From Thermoanaerobacterium aotearoense (GTDB taxonomy: Bacteria; Bacillota; Thermoanaerobacteria; Thermoanaerobacterales; Thermoanaerobacteraceae): a stretch of 64,000 nt of DNA. A model generated the notes under the pieces. It was not told the origin of the DNA and did not search any database. It was given only the letters and a program-made list of their open reading frames with translations. The stretch is taken from contig NZ_CP047602.1 in the NCBI RefSeq assembly GCF_009905255.1, positions 248,001 through 312,000 of the forward strand, written 5' to 3'. The position numbers were made by a program, and so were the translations under genes. Position 1 is the stretch's first letter. Each line of letters opens with the position of its first letter. Below, in pieces: positions 47,801-55,814 of this stretch.

Positions 47801-49417
47801 ATGATGAAGATCACTTTTTTAGGTGCTGCGAAGGAAGTAACAGGCTCTTGCTATCTTGTGGAGACTGAAAAATCAAAATTTCTGATAGACTGTGGAATGT
47901 TTCAAGGAAGCGAAATAGAAGATGAGTACAACTATCAAGAATTTGCATTTGATATTGAAGACATTGATTTCATGCTTTTGACACATGCTCATATAGATCA
48001 CAGTGGAAGGATTCCCCTTCTTTATAAAAGAGGTTATAGAAAAAAGATATACGCAACTAAAGGCACTGTAGACCTTTGTGAATACATGCTGCAGGACAGC
48101 GGGCATATACAGCAGATTGAGAATGAATGGAAGAATAGAAAAAGAAAGAGGGCAGGAAAAACGCTTAGGATGCCGCTTTACACTGCTGATGATGGAAAAG
48201 CAGCGATGCAGCTTTTTTGCGGTGTCAATTATGATGAGATAATAGAGCCATCAGAAGATGTAAAAGTAAAATTTAATGATGCAGGACACATGCTGGGTTC
48301 ATCTATATTGGAAATTTGGGTAAAAGAGGGAAGTAAAGAGACGAAAGTAGTTTTTTCAGGGGATCTGGGAAACAAAAATATACCGATTTTGAGGGACCCT
48401 ACGATAATAGATGAGGCAGATTATCTTGTGTGTGAATCCACATACGGCGATAGGCTGCATGAAGACGTAGGCGATAAAGCCAAAAAGCTTATGGAGATAA
48501 TAAAAAAGACCATATCAAGAGGAGGCAATGTGATAATCCCATCATTTGCTGTAGGAAGGACACAAGAGCTGTTATACGAGATCCACAAAGATGAAGAACT
48601 TTACAAAAACGAGATAGAGTATATAAGCAAAGTGCCTGTGTACGTAGACAGCCCACTTGCTACGTCGGTTACAAGTGTCTTTAGAAAGCATCTTGATTAT
48701 TTCGATGACGAAGCCAGAAGCTACGTAGAAAACGGTGATTATCCGTTAGATTTTCCTAATTTGCATTTTACCCATTCAGCAGAAGAGTCAAAGGCGCTTA
48801 ATGACATTAAAGAGCCTGTCATCATCATTTCAGCCAGCGGCATGTGTGAAGCTGGTCGCATAAAGCATCACTTAAAACACAATCTTTGGAGATCTGACAG
48901 CACAATAGTGTTTGTAGGCTATCAGGCTAAAGGCACCCTTGGCAGAAGGATATTGGACGGAGAAAAGACTGTAAATATCTTTGGAGAGGAAATAACGGTT
49001 AATGCGGAAATCCAAAACATAGAAAGCTTTTCTGGACATGCCGATCAAAAGGGCATTATGGATTGGATATCGTCATTTACGAAAAAGCCTAAGAAAATAT
49101 TTATTGTTCACGGTGAAGATAGTGCTCAAAAGGTACTTTCAAAGAAGATAAAAGACGAGCTTAACATTGAAACGGTCATTCCATCAAAGTACGATACGTA
49201 TGACTTTGAGTTGGATGAAGTAAATGTAGCGGAGATTGCGTTGCCATCAGACGATGAAATACTAAGACAGATAGAAGAATTGAGGGCAGAAAACGATAAG
49301 ATTTTGTCAAGGCTTAAAGACATAATAAGTCAAAACAGAGGAAAGGTGAAAGAAGTCGGCGGAGATTTGGCAGCAATGTCAGATGTGTTGTCGAGGTTAA
49401 AAAGAAGATTTAGCTAA
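47801..49417 (+). CDS. Beta-CASP metallo-beta-lactamase-fold ribonuclease-like protein
   Basis: A 538-residue protein. The MBL motif HAHIDHSGRIPLL binds zinc; AGHMLGSSILEIW and FSGDLGN give motifs 3 and 4. The beta-CASP part includes VIIPSFAVGRTQELLYEI, ISASGMCEAGRIKHHL and SFSGHADQKGIMDWI, with a C-terminal coiled coil (EILRQIEELRAENDKILSRL). Relatives act on RNA (CPSF73-like/YsaA-type). The start at 47801 after GAGAGGAGAG is chosen over an upstream ATG. It is not linked by operon to xylR. Confidence 0.88.
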   Translation: MMKITFLGAAKEVTGSCYLVETEKSKFLIDCGMFQGSEIEDEYNYQEFAFDIEDIDFMLLTHAHIDHSGRIPLLYKRGYRKKIYATKGTVDLCEYMLQDSGHIQQIENEWKNRKRKRAGKTLRMPLYTADDGKAAMQLFCGVNYDEIIEPSEDVKVKFNDAGHMLGSSILEIWVKEGSKETKVVFSGDLGNKNIPILRDPTIIDEADYLVCESTYGDRLHEDVGDKAKKLMEIIKKTISRGGNVIIPSFAVGRTQELLYEIHKDEELYKNEIEYISKVPVYVDSPLATSVTSVFRKHLDYFDDEARSYVENGDYPLDFPNLHFTHSAEESKALNDIKEPVIIISASGMCEAGRIKHHLKHNLWRSDSTIVFVGYQAKGTLGRRILDGEKTVNIFGEEITVNAEIQNIESFSGHADQKGIMDWISSFTKKPKKIFIVHGEDSAQKVLSKKIKDELNIETVIPSKYDTYDFELDEVNVAEIALPSDDEILRQIEELRAENDKILSRLKDIISQNRGKVKEVGGDLAAMSDVLSRLKRRFS

Positions 49418-49422
49418 CTATT

Positions 49423-49446
49423 GTGCGCCATAGAGCGCACTTTTTT
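49423..49446 (+). terminator. Terminator after the beta-CASP gene
   Basis: GTGCGC / GCGCAC with a short loop and six T. Confidence 0.85.
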
Positions 49447-49447
49447 G

Positions 49448-49477
49448 TTGTAACGAAATGATTGTATATGCTATAAT
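49448..49477 (+). promoter_or_regulatory. Promoter of the putative toxin gene
   Basis: Extended -10 TGCTATAAT (49469-49477) with a weak TTGTAA -35 box 18 bases upstream. Confidence 0.5.
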
Positions 49478-49563
49478 ATCATTAAGGTTAATGTTCGGAA
49501 AGAGCACCACTCCCTATATTCGTGAGATGTTGGAGGTAAAGGGCAAAAAGGGGGTGGGGCGAG

Positions 49564-49692
49564 GTGGATATAGTAAAGATTATGGCTATATTTACATCAG
49601 CGCTTTTAACAATCGTCGCCCTAATTTTAAATCGCAAGAATTTTCATTTGGAATTCAAGATTGAAATTGGTCAAAACAAAAAAGAGCATTAA
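49564..49692 (+). CDS. Small hydrophobic peptide, putative type I toxin
   Basis: A 42-residue peptide: a GTG start (MDIVKIMAIFTS...), one membrane helix (about residues 4-22) and a charged tail with IEIGQNKKEH. The GGGGGTG ribosome site is 7 bases upstream. The size, helix plus charged tail, long structured leader and overlap of its 3' end with a minus-strand small RNA match type I toxins of the TxpA/BsrG/holin-like kind. A 68-codon reading frame in another register (49458-49664) covers the same DNA but has no ribosome site and no protein-like character. Confidence 0.6.
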   Translation: MDIVKIMAIFTSALLTIVALILNRKNFHLEFKIEIGQNKKEH

Positions 49693-49750
49693 CCTCTGCA
49701 CAGGAATGCTCTTATCCGAGTAGCACATTAACCTTTCCTCCAACATCTCT
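49676..49750 (-). ncRNA. Putative antisense RNA antitoxin
   Basis: A perfect consensus promoter on the minus strand (TTGACA, 17 bases, TATAAT; 49757-49785) should start RNA near 49750. A hairpin AAGAGCATT / AATGCTCTT (49682-49690, 49705-49713) followed by TTTTTTG ends it near 49676. The product of about 75 nt is complementary to the last codons and the 3' region of the toxin mRNA. It carries no reading frame with a ribosome site. This is the layout of RatA and SR4. Confidence 0.6.
49678..49713 (-). terminator. Terminator of the antisense RNA
   Basis: Minus-strand stem AAGAGCATT / AATGCTCTT followed by TTTTTT. It lies inside the 3' end of the toxin reading frame. Confidence 0.75.
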
Positions 49751-49756
49751 ATTTTT

Positions 49757-49785
49757 ATTATATTTCACTTGTTTTATAATGTCAA
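49757..49785 (-). promoter_or_regulatory. Consensus promoter of the antisense RNA
   Basis: TTGACA (49780-49785) and TATAAT (49757-49762) on the minus strand with a 17-base spacer; no mismatch to the sigma-A consensus. Confidence 0.8.
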
Positions 49786-49916
49786 CTTTTTTTATACTAT
49801 TTTTAGGATTGTCTTTCGCTTTTCTAAAATTTCTTATGGGAATTTAATAGTTATATATTTTTACAAAATGATGTTCTCTACTTTAGAGAGAAAAGTTTAC
49901 TAACATTAATAAAAAA

Positions 49917-49943
49917 GAAGGATTTTTAAATTTAATGTAGAAT
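49917..49943 (+). promoter_or_regulatory. Sigma-H-like promoter of the KDG operon
   Basis: GAAGGATTT (49917-49925), 11 bases, GTAGAAT (49937-49943). It is nearly the same over 35 bases as the region upstream of xylA. Confidence 0.5.
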
Positions 49944-49954
49944 ATATTATATAT

Positions 49955-49973
49955 ACCGGTTTCGTAAACTGGT
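49955..49973 (+). promoter_or_regulatory. LacI-family operator of the KDG operon
   Basis: ACCGGTTT-CGT-AAACTGGT, 7 of 8 paired positions, starting 12 bases after the -10 box. It is the likely binding site for the LacI-type regulator encoded by the first gene. Confidence 0.6.
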
Positions 49974-50000
49974 TTCTAAAAAATAAATGTTGGTGATGAC

Positions 50001-51026
50001 ATGAGCAATGATAACTTTAAAATCACGATTGATTATGTGGCAAAAAAAGCAGGTGTTTCAAAGACGACTATCTCACGCTTTTTAAATGGCCGATTTGAGT
50101 ACATGTCGGATGTTACAAGGGAAAACATCAAAAAGGTCATAGATGAGCTTAACTACAGGCCAAATAATCTGGCTCGCAGCTTAAAATTGAATAGGTCGAA
50201 TCTCATAGGCGTACTTGTGTCAGACATAGGTAACCATTTTTCGTCAATCCTTGTGAAGGGAATAGAAAAAGTCTTAAAAGAAAATGGATATAATTTGATG
50301 ATAGCCAGCACAGATAATGATGCCACAAAAGAAAGAGAGTACATCTTATCCTTTTTAGATAACAACGTAGACGGACTTATAATAAACACAGCAGGCGGAA
50401 ATGACGAATTTTTGGTGGAGCTTTCTAAAAAAGACTTGCCTGTGGTGCTTGCTGACAGAAGCATAAAAGACATGGTGTTTGATACCGTTGTCGTCAACAA
50501 CTACGAAGTTGCCTCAGAGCTTGTGCTGCACCTTATAAAAAATGGATATGAAAGAGTAGGCTTTTTCACCGAAAGGATAGGCGATATAAGCACACGTACG
50601 GAAAGAAAGCAGGCTTTTACAGATGTATGCGAAAAATACGGAGTAGATAGCCATGATATGGTGTTTGAGATTGATGACGATTTAAGCCAGATTGAGGAAA
50701 AAATAAAATCAATATTAGAAAAGATGGGAGTCTATAAAACTGCTTTATTTGCTGTAAACGGCGTGGTGCTTCTAAATCTTCTCAATGTCCTGCACAGATT
50801 AGAATTAAGAATTCCTCATGATTTAGCCGTATGTGGCTACGACGACTGGGGATGGGCATCACTTATACCGCCAGGGATTACTACCATATCACAGCCTACC
50901 TATGAAGTTGGCGTGGAATCAGCCAAAATGCTTATTAATAGGATAAAAAGCGATGATGTGGTTAAACCGAGGAAGGTCGTTTTAAAAGCAGAGCTTGTAA
51001 TAAGGGGATCTACAAGATCTCATTAA
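50001..51026 (+). CDS. kdgR: LacI-family regulator of ketodeoxygluconate use, KdgR type
   Basis: A 341-residue repressor: N-terminal HTH (TIDYVAKKAGVSKTTISRFL, with hinge helix LNYRPNNLARSLK) and a PBP-like effector domain (IGVLVSDIGNHFSSILVKGI, YDDWGWASLIPPGITTISQP). It is the first gene of an operon with KDPG aldolase and KDG kinase genes, so an effector such as KDG is likely (inference). The operator near the transcript start suggests that it represses its own operon. Confidence 0.85.
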   Translation: MSNDNFKITIDYVAKKAGVSKTTISRFLNGRFEYMSDVTRENIKKVIDELNYRPNNLARSLKLNRSNLIGVLVSDIGNHFSSILVKGIEKVLKENGYNLMIASTDNDATKEREYILSFLDNNVDGLIINTAGGNDEFLVELSKKDLPVVLADRSIKDMVFDTVVVNNYEVASELVLHLIKNGYERVGFFTERIGDISTRTERKQAFTDVCEKYGVDSHDMVFEIDDDLSQIEEKIKSILEKMGVYKTALFAVNGVVLLNLLNVLHRLELRIPHDLAVCGYDDWGWASLIPPGITTISQPTYEVGVESAKMLINRIKSDDVVKPRKVVLKAELVIRGSTRSH

Positions 51027-51050
51027 AAATATGTAGAAAGGATGATTTAT

Positions 51051-51671
51051 ATGAGCTTTAAGGAAATAAAAGAGAAGACAAAAGGCGGCATATTTTCAGT
51101 CATAAGGTGCAAAGATTATGAATTAGGACTTAAAATGGCAGAAAAAGTCATAGAAAGCGGGATAAACATAATAGAGATAACATACACTGTAGAAGGTGCT
51201 GGGATGCTTATTAAGGAGCTTAAAAGGAAGTATCCTGATAAAGTAATAGGTGCTGGAACTGTATTAGAGTTAAGTCAGGCAGAGGAAGCTGTAGGAAATG
51301 GTGCAGATTTCGTGGTAACACCATGTATCGTTGAGGAAGTGGCATCATATTGCAAGAAAAATGATGTGTTCTTTTCGATGGCAGCATCAACCACCACAGA
51401 GATGTATAAAGCGTATAAGTTAGGTTCAGAAGTCATTAAGCTTTTCCCTGGAGAATTTGTCGATTCAAAGATAATAAAATCTCTTAAAGGACCATTTCCA
51501 TTCTTGGAGTTTATGCCTACAGGCGGCGTAAATGACGAGAATATCAATGAATGGTTTGAAAATGGCGCATATGCAGTTGGCGTAGGTGGTTATCTTACAA
51601 AGGGTATAAATTTTGACAATTTGGATCTTTTGGAAGAAAGAGCAAAAAGGCTTGTAAATGCATTGAAATAA
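51051..51671 (+). CDS. eda: KDPG / 4-hydroxy-2-oxoglutarate aldolase
   Basis: A 206-residue class I aldolase that splits 2-keto-3-deoxy-6-phosphogluconate into pyruvate and glyceraldehyde 3-phosphate. The Schiff-base Lys is in SEVIKLFPGEF, the general-acid Glu in INIIEITYTVEG, and the phosphate-binding loop in FMPTGGVNDENI. The ATG at 51051 has better spacing from GAAAGG than the ATG at 51042. It lies between the regulator and KDG kinase genes. Confidence 0.93.
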   Translation: MSFKEIKEKTKGGIFSVIRCKDYELGLKMAEKVIESGINIIEITYTVEGAGMLIKELKRKYPDKVIGAGTVLELSQAEEAVGNGADFVVTPCIVEEVASYCKKNDVFFSMAASTTTEMYKAYKLGSEVIKLFPGEFVDSKIIKSLKGPFPFLEFMPTGGVNDENINEWFENGAYAVGVGGYLTKGINFDNLDLLEERAKRLVNALK

Positions 51672-51694
51672 GTTGGATAAGTAGGTGATACATT

Positions 51695-52630
51695 TTGGCA
51701 AAAGTTTTATTGGCAGGAGAACCTATGGCATTGTTTATCGCAGACGAAGAAGGCACACTTGACAATGTCAGCAAGTTTACAAAAGCGTTGGCAGGAGCAG
51801 AAGCAAATGTGGCAATCGGGTTAAGTAGACTCGGGCATACCGTAAAGTACATTACGAGGCTTGGCAACGATCCTTTTGGCAAGTACATTTATAATAAATT
51901 GTTGGAAGAAAAAATCGACGTTTCATCGGTAAAATTTACTGATGAATACCCGACAGGTTTTATGCTTAAATCAAAGACATCAAAAGGAGATCCAGACATA
52001 TTTTACTTTAGAAAGGGTTCTGCAGCATCCCACATGACACCACATGACATTGATTGTGATGCGAGTCAGATTAATCACATACACATTACAGGCATAACAG
52101 CAGCTCTTTCAAAAGACACGCTGGATACGGTGCACAGGATGATTCAGATCGGGAAGGAAAATGGCATAAAGATATCGTTTGACCCCAATATACGAAAGAG
52201 CCTTTGGAAAAATGAAGATGAGATGGTGGCAACTCTGAATGAGATCGCGTTCAATTGCGATATTGTCATGCCAGGCATAAAAGAAGGCTTGATTTTGACA
52301 GGAACGGATGATGTTGATTCTATAGCTGATTTTTACTTAAAGCGAGGAGTTGAAGCTGTCATCATAAAGATTGGCGACAAAGGAGCATATGTAAAGACAA
52401 AAGATGAAAGTTTTACTGTAGAAGGATATAAAGTTGAGAAAGTCGTTGACACAGTTGGCGCTGGTGATGGATTTGCAACAGGTGTGATAAGCGGGCTGTT
52501 AGAAGGACTTACACTAAAAGATGCAGTGAAAAGAGGCAATGCAATAGGAGCAATAATAATCATGTCACCGGGTGACAACGATGGACTTCCAAATAAAGAT
52601 ACATTGGAAAAATTTATGAATGAAAATTGA
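51695..52630 (+). CDS. kdgK: 2-keto-3-deoxygluconate kinase (PfkB family)
   Basis: A 311-residue PfkB sugar kinase. AGAEANVAIGLSRLGH is the N-terminal PfkB block; DTVGAGDGFATGVISGLL holds the catalytic Asp. With the aldolase encoded upstream it turns KDG into pyruvate and glyceraldehyde 3-phosphate, the common end of uronate and pectin breakdown. It starts with TTG, TAGGTGA at the right distance. A terminator follows. Confidence 0.9.
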   Translation: MAKVLLAGEPMALFIADEEGTLDNVSKFTKALAGAEANVAIGLSRLGHTVKYITRLGNDPFGKYIYNKLLEEKIDVSSVKFTDEYPTGFMLKSKTSKGDPDIFYFRKGSAASHMTPHDIDCDASQINHIHITGITAALSKDTLDTVHRMIQIGKENGIKISFDPNIRKSLWKNEDEMVATLNEIAFNCDIVMPGIKEGLILTGTDDVDSIADFYLKRGVEAVIIKIGDKGAYVKTKDESFTVEGYKVEKVVDTVGAGDGFATGVISGLLEGLTLKDAVKRGNAIGAIIIMSPGDNDGLPNKDTLEKFMNEN

Positions 52631-52657
52631 ATGTGAGGTTTATCTGATAGACAAATT

Positions 52658-52695
52658 ATACCGCTGAGACTAAAAGTTGAGGCGGTATTTTTGTT
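52658..52695 (+). terminator. Terminator after kdgK
   Basis: ATACCGC / GCGGTAT with partly paired inner bases and a following T-run. Confidence 0.85.
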
Positions 52696-52757
52696 TTGCA
52701 AAATGAGGTATAATATATAGTACATTTTTGCCATAATTGATTTGAAAAATGTTAAGC

Positions 52758-52786
52758 TTTTCAAGCAAGGAAAATGATAATATAAT
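52758..52786 (+). promoter_or_regulatory. Promoter of the PTS operon regulator
   Basis: TTTTCA (52758-52763), 17 bases, TATAAT (52781-52786). The transcript would begin near 52793, inside the region given as the start of the gene. Confidence 0.5.
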
Positions 52787-52791
52787 TTATA

Positions 52792-54939
52792 GTGAAAGAG
52801 GTGATAATTATCATACTCAATGAAAGGTGCACACATATACTGATAAAGCTTGTTAATTCAAGTCTCCCGGTCAAGATCACTGAACTGGCCAGTTCATTTA
52901 AGGTAAGCTCAAGGACGATAAGATACGACCTTGATGCAATTGATGAATTTTTAAAGTACAATAGTTTGCCACAATTGATAAGAAAACCAAATGTAGGTGT
53001 GAAATTTTCTGAATCATTGGAAGATAGAAAAAAGGCATTAGAGATTTTAGACGACGTAAGTATTTATCATTATGCGCTTTCGCAGAAAGAAAGGGTTAAC
53101 ATTATTTTGAGTAGTCTTATGGGACAAAAAGATTATACGACGATAAACACGTTGGCAGACAAATTATTGGTGTCAAGAAGCACTATAATAAATGACCTTG
53201 ATAAAGTGAGGGAATGGCTTTTAGAGCATGGGCTTGAGCTTAAGTCAGTGCCAAAGTATGGATTGAAAGTCATAGGCGATGAAAAGAAACTTAGAAAAGC
53301 CGCCATAGAGCTTCTTACGGAAACGGTAGATATAGAAAAAGTGCTTGACATCGTAAAATCGCCTATGTACACGAAGATAAACGTAGGCATGGACAATGAA
53401 ATAAAAAGGCTTTTTCAGAATATTGACATATCGTACATTGAAGAATGCATAAAAACTGCAGAAGATGAATTGGAGACAATATTTTCAGATGCAGCCTTTA
53501 CAGGATTAGTTGCCCATATTGCAATTGCTATAAAGAGGATAGAGCTTGGAAGAGACATCATAATGCCTACAGAAGAATTAAAATCGCTGGAAATGACGAA
53601 GGAATTCAGTGTCGCTTCAAATATAGCCAAGATGCTTGAAAAACATTTTAATGTCAACATACCCATAGACGAGATTGGCTATATAACTGTCCATCTTTTA
53701 GGAAGCAATGTGACAAATAAAAAAAGCAACAAAGATAAAAATTGGCTTGAACTGGAGCTTATTACGAAAAAGATTATAAGCAATGTAGAAAAAGAAGTAA
53801 ATATAGACTTATCGAGAGATGCGCAGCTTTTTGAAGGCCTTTTAGAGCATGTAAGACCTACAATATACAGGCTAAGCCATGGCTTAGAGCTGAAAAATCC
53901 AGTATTGGATGAGATAAAAAGAAATTACAGCAGGCTTTTTGAAATAGTGAAAGGTTGCTTAAAGCCTTTAGAGGAATATGCAGGAAACAAACTTAATGAT
54001 GAAGAAATCGGTTATTTTGTGATGCATTTTGGTGCAGCAATAGAGAGGCAAAAATCACCATCAATAAATAGAATGGATGTACTTGTTGTATGCGGTACAG
54101 GAATCGGGACGGCAAAGATGCTGTCATCAAGGCTTCAATCGGTTTTCAATGTAAATATAAAAGGAACTGTTGCATACCATCAAGTAAAAGACCAATTAAA
54201 GAAAAAGCATGTTGATTTGATAGTGTCTACTGTTCCAGTGGAAGCAGAGGGAATTAAGACTGTCGTTGTAAATCCTCTGTTAACTGAAAACGACATTGAG
54301 AAGTTGAAATTGTTTATAAAAAATGACAGGACATACGCAATCAAGTTAGATGATCTAATTAAAATCATTGAAAAGCATTGTAGCATTTTAAACAAGCAGA
54401 AACTCTTAGAAGAACTTAAACAATTTTTAGATTTAGAAGATGTAAACGAAGAGAGAGGAGTTGCAGAACCATTGTTAAAAGACCTATTGACAGAAAAGAC
54501 GATTAGGCTGAATGTTGAAGTAAAAGATTGGGAAGAAGCAGTAAGGATTGGAGGTGAGCTTTTAGAAAAAGAGGGAGCTATAGAGCATAGGTATATAGAC
54601 GCCATGATAGATTCTGTAAAAGAGATAGGACCGTATATAGTCATTGCACCGGGTATAGCAATGCCACATGCAAGGCCAGAAGCGGGAGCTAAGAAAATAG
54701 GCATGAGCCTCATCACTCTTAAAAATCCAGTCAACTTTGGCAATAAAGAAAACGATCCGGTTAGAATAGTAGTATGCCTTTGCGCCATAGACCATTCTTC
54801 ACACTTAAAAGCGCTGTCGGAATTGGTGGAACTGTTGGGGGATGAAAGATTTATTAGTGTTTTATTAAATTCAAGTGCACAACATGAAATATTTAATTAT
54901 ATGAGATTTGGCAAAAAAGGAGGGAATAAATTTGATTGA
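52792..54939 (+). CDS. PRD-containing transcriptional regulator with EIIB and EIIA domains
   Basis: A protein of up to 715 residues of the BglG/MtlR activator type: two HTH domains (ITELASSFKVSSRTIRYDLD, TLADKLLVSRSTIINDLDKV), two PRDs (about 185-405; GYITVHLLG, GYFVMHFGAA), an EIIB-like domain (VVCGTGIGTAKM, about 430) and a mannitol-type EIIA domain with the phospho-His in GIAMPHARPEAG (about 625). PTS phosphorylation sets its activity. The start is uncertain: the GTG at 52792 lies at the expected transcription start, while AAAGAGGTGAT at 52795 would serve an unusual ATT or ATC start near 52807-52810. No other EIIA is encoded in the operon. Confidence 0.88.
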   Translation: MKEVIIIILNERCTHILIKLVNSSLPVKITELASSFKVSSRTIRYDLDAIDEFLKYNSLPQLIRKPNVGVKFSESLEDRKKALEILDDVSIYHYALSQKERVNIILSSLMGQKDYTTINTLADKLLVSRSTIINDLDKVREWLLEHGLELKSVPKYGLKVIGDEKKLRKAAIELLTETVDIEKVLDIVKSPMYTKINVGMDNEIKRLFQNIDISYIEECIKTAEDELETIFSDAAFTGLVAHIAIAIKRIELGRDIIMPTEELKSLEMTKEFSVASNIAKMLEKHFNVNIPIDEIGYITVHLLGSNVTNKKSNKDKNWLELELITKKIISNVEKEVNIDLSRDAQLFEGLLEHVRPTIYRLSHGLELKNPVLDEIKRNYSRLFEIVKGCLKPLEEYAGNKLNDEEIGYFVMHFGAAIERQKSPSINRMDVLVVCGTGIGTAKMLSSRLQSVFNVNIKGTVAYHQVKDQLKKKHVDLIVSTVPVEAEGIKTVVVNPLLTENDIEKLKLFIKNDRTYAIKLDDLIKIIEKHCSILNKQKLLEELKQFLDLEDVNEERGVAEPLLKDLLTEKTIRLNVEVKDWEEAVRIGGELLEKEGAIEHRYIDAMIDSVKEIGPYIVIAPGIAMPHARPEAGAKKIGMSLITLKNPVNFGNKENDPVRIVVCLCAIDHSSHLKALSELVELLGDERFISVLLNSSAQHEIFNYMRFGKKGGNKFD

Positions 54940-55522
54940 TGTAAAAGATGCCATAAATGGGAGAATAAAAATTCTCGATTATGTAGATGATGAAATGATA
55001 AATAAAATTCATTTAATTAGTTCTGAAATTGTAGAATGTATAAAAAATGGAAACAAAGTTTTAACATGTGGTAATGGCGGTAGTGCAGCTAATTCACAGC
55101 ATATAACGGGTGATATAATAGGAAGATATAAAAGAGAGAGGAGGGGATTTGCAGGAATAGCTTTAACTGTTGATACAAGTACCTTGACAGCTGTTGGCAA
55201 TGACTATGATTACAGCAAAGTTTTTGAAAGACAGGTAGAAGGTCTTGGTAGAAAGGGGGATGTATTAATAGCATTAAGTTCAAGCGGAAATTCTCTGAAT
55301 GTTGTAAACGCAGTAAACAAAGCAAAAGAGATGGGCATCAAGACGATAGGATTGTTAGGGAATAATGGTGGGAAATTAGGACAATTGGTTGATATAAGCA
55401 TAACAATACCAGACAAAGCATCAGATCTTTGCGAGGAATTTGCAATGATACTCAGCCATATTATATTGGAAGAAGCCGAAGCAAAATTATGTGAGCTTAT
55501 TGATGAAGGAGTGTTAATATGA
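54932..55522 (+). CDS. SIS-domain phosphosugar isomerase, GmhA-like
   Basis: A 196-residue SIS-fold isomerase like sedoheptulose-7-phosphate isomerase GmhA: VLTCGNGGSAANSQHITGDI, TLTAVGNDYDYSKVFERQVE, ALSSSGNSLNVVNAV and a C-terminal EEFAMILSHIILEEAE. It should interconvert an aldose and a ketose phosphate; the true substrate is unknown, and no heptose-LPS genes are near. A TTG start is chosen, 8 bases before the end of the previous gene, with AAAGGAGGG at proper spacing. Its stop overlaps the next start (ATGA). Confidence 0.82.
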   Translation: MIDVKDAINGRIKILDYVDDEMINKIHLISSEIVECIKNGNKVLTCGNGGSAANSQHITGDIIGRYKRERRGFAGIALTVDTSTLTAVGNDYDYSKVFERQVEGLGRKGDVLIALSSSGNSLNVVNAVNKAKEMGIKTIGLLGNNGGKLGQLVDISITIPDKASDLCEEFAMILSHIILEEAEAKLCELIDEGVLI

Positions 55523-55794
55523 ACATTGTAACTGTATGTGGTATGGGATTTGGCACAAGCTTAATTCTAAAGATGGCTGTTGATGATATTTTAACTAAAA
55601 ATAGGATTAGTGCTAATGTAGAAGCATGCGATCTCGGTTCTATAAAAGGTAAAGTAGCAGATTTAGTTATTTCGACATCAGAATTAAAGTCTGAGTTAGA
55701 GGGATTAAATTTCAATGTTGTCTTTGTGAAAAATGCCATTGACAAAAAAGATATTGAAGATAAGTTGTTAGAAGCAATGAAAAATTTCAAATAG
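55519..55794 (+). CDS. PTS EIIB component, ascorbate (SgaB/UlaB) type
   Basis: A 91-residue phosphocarrier with the phospho-Cys in the loop VTVCGMGFGTSLILKM (Cys7). It passes phosphate from an EIIA to the sugar carried by EIIC. It overlaps the isomerase gene by four bases and is followed 20 bases later by the EIIC gene, so the three are translated together. No separate EIIA gene is present; the EIIA domain of the regulator may serve (inference). Confidence 0.9.
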   Translation: MNIVTVCGMGFGTSLILKMAVDDILTKNRISANVEACDLGSIKGKVADLVISTSELKSELEGLNFNVVFVKNAIDKKDIEDKLLEAMKNFK

Positions 55795-55814
55795 AAAAAT
55801 AGAGGAGGATAAAT

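Larger units (their letters stand above)
49484..49748. repeat. Inverted repeats flanking the putative toxin gene
   Basis: AAGGTTAATGT (49484-49494) is complementary to 49725-49735, and AGATGTTGGAGG (49525-49536) is complementary to 49737-49748. A looser match, TCGGA...AAGAGCA, lies between them. The toxin leader and the minus-strand small RNA thus share these elements, and the toxin mRNA could also fold back on itself. Confidence 0.7.

Noticed and set aside
49458-49664. A 68-codon frame overlapping the putative toxin
   Set aside because: Its start has no ribosome site, it begins upstream of the -10 box, and its composition is not protein-like. The GTG frame at 49564 is better supported.
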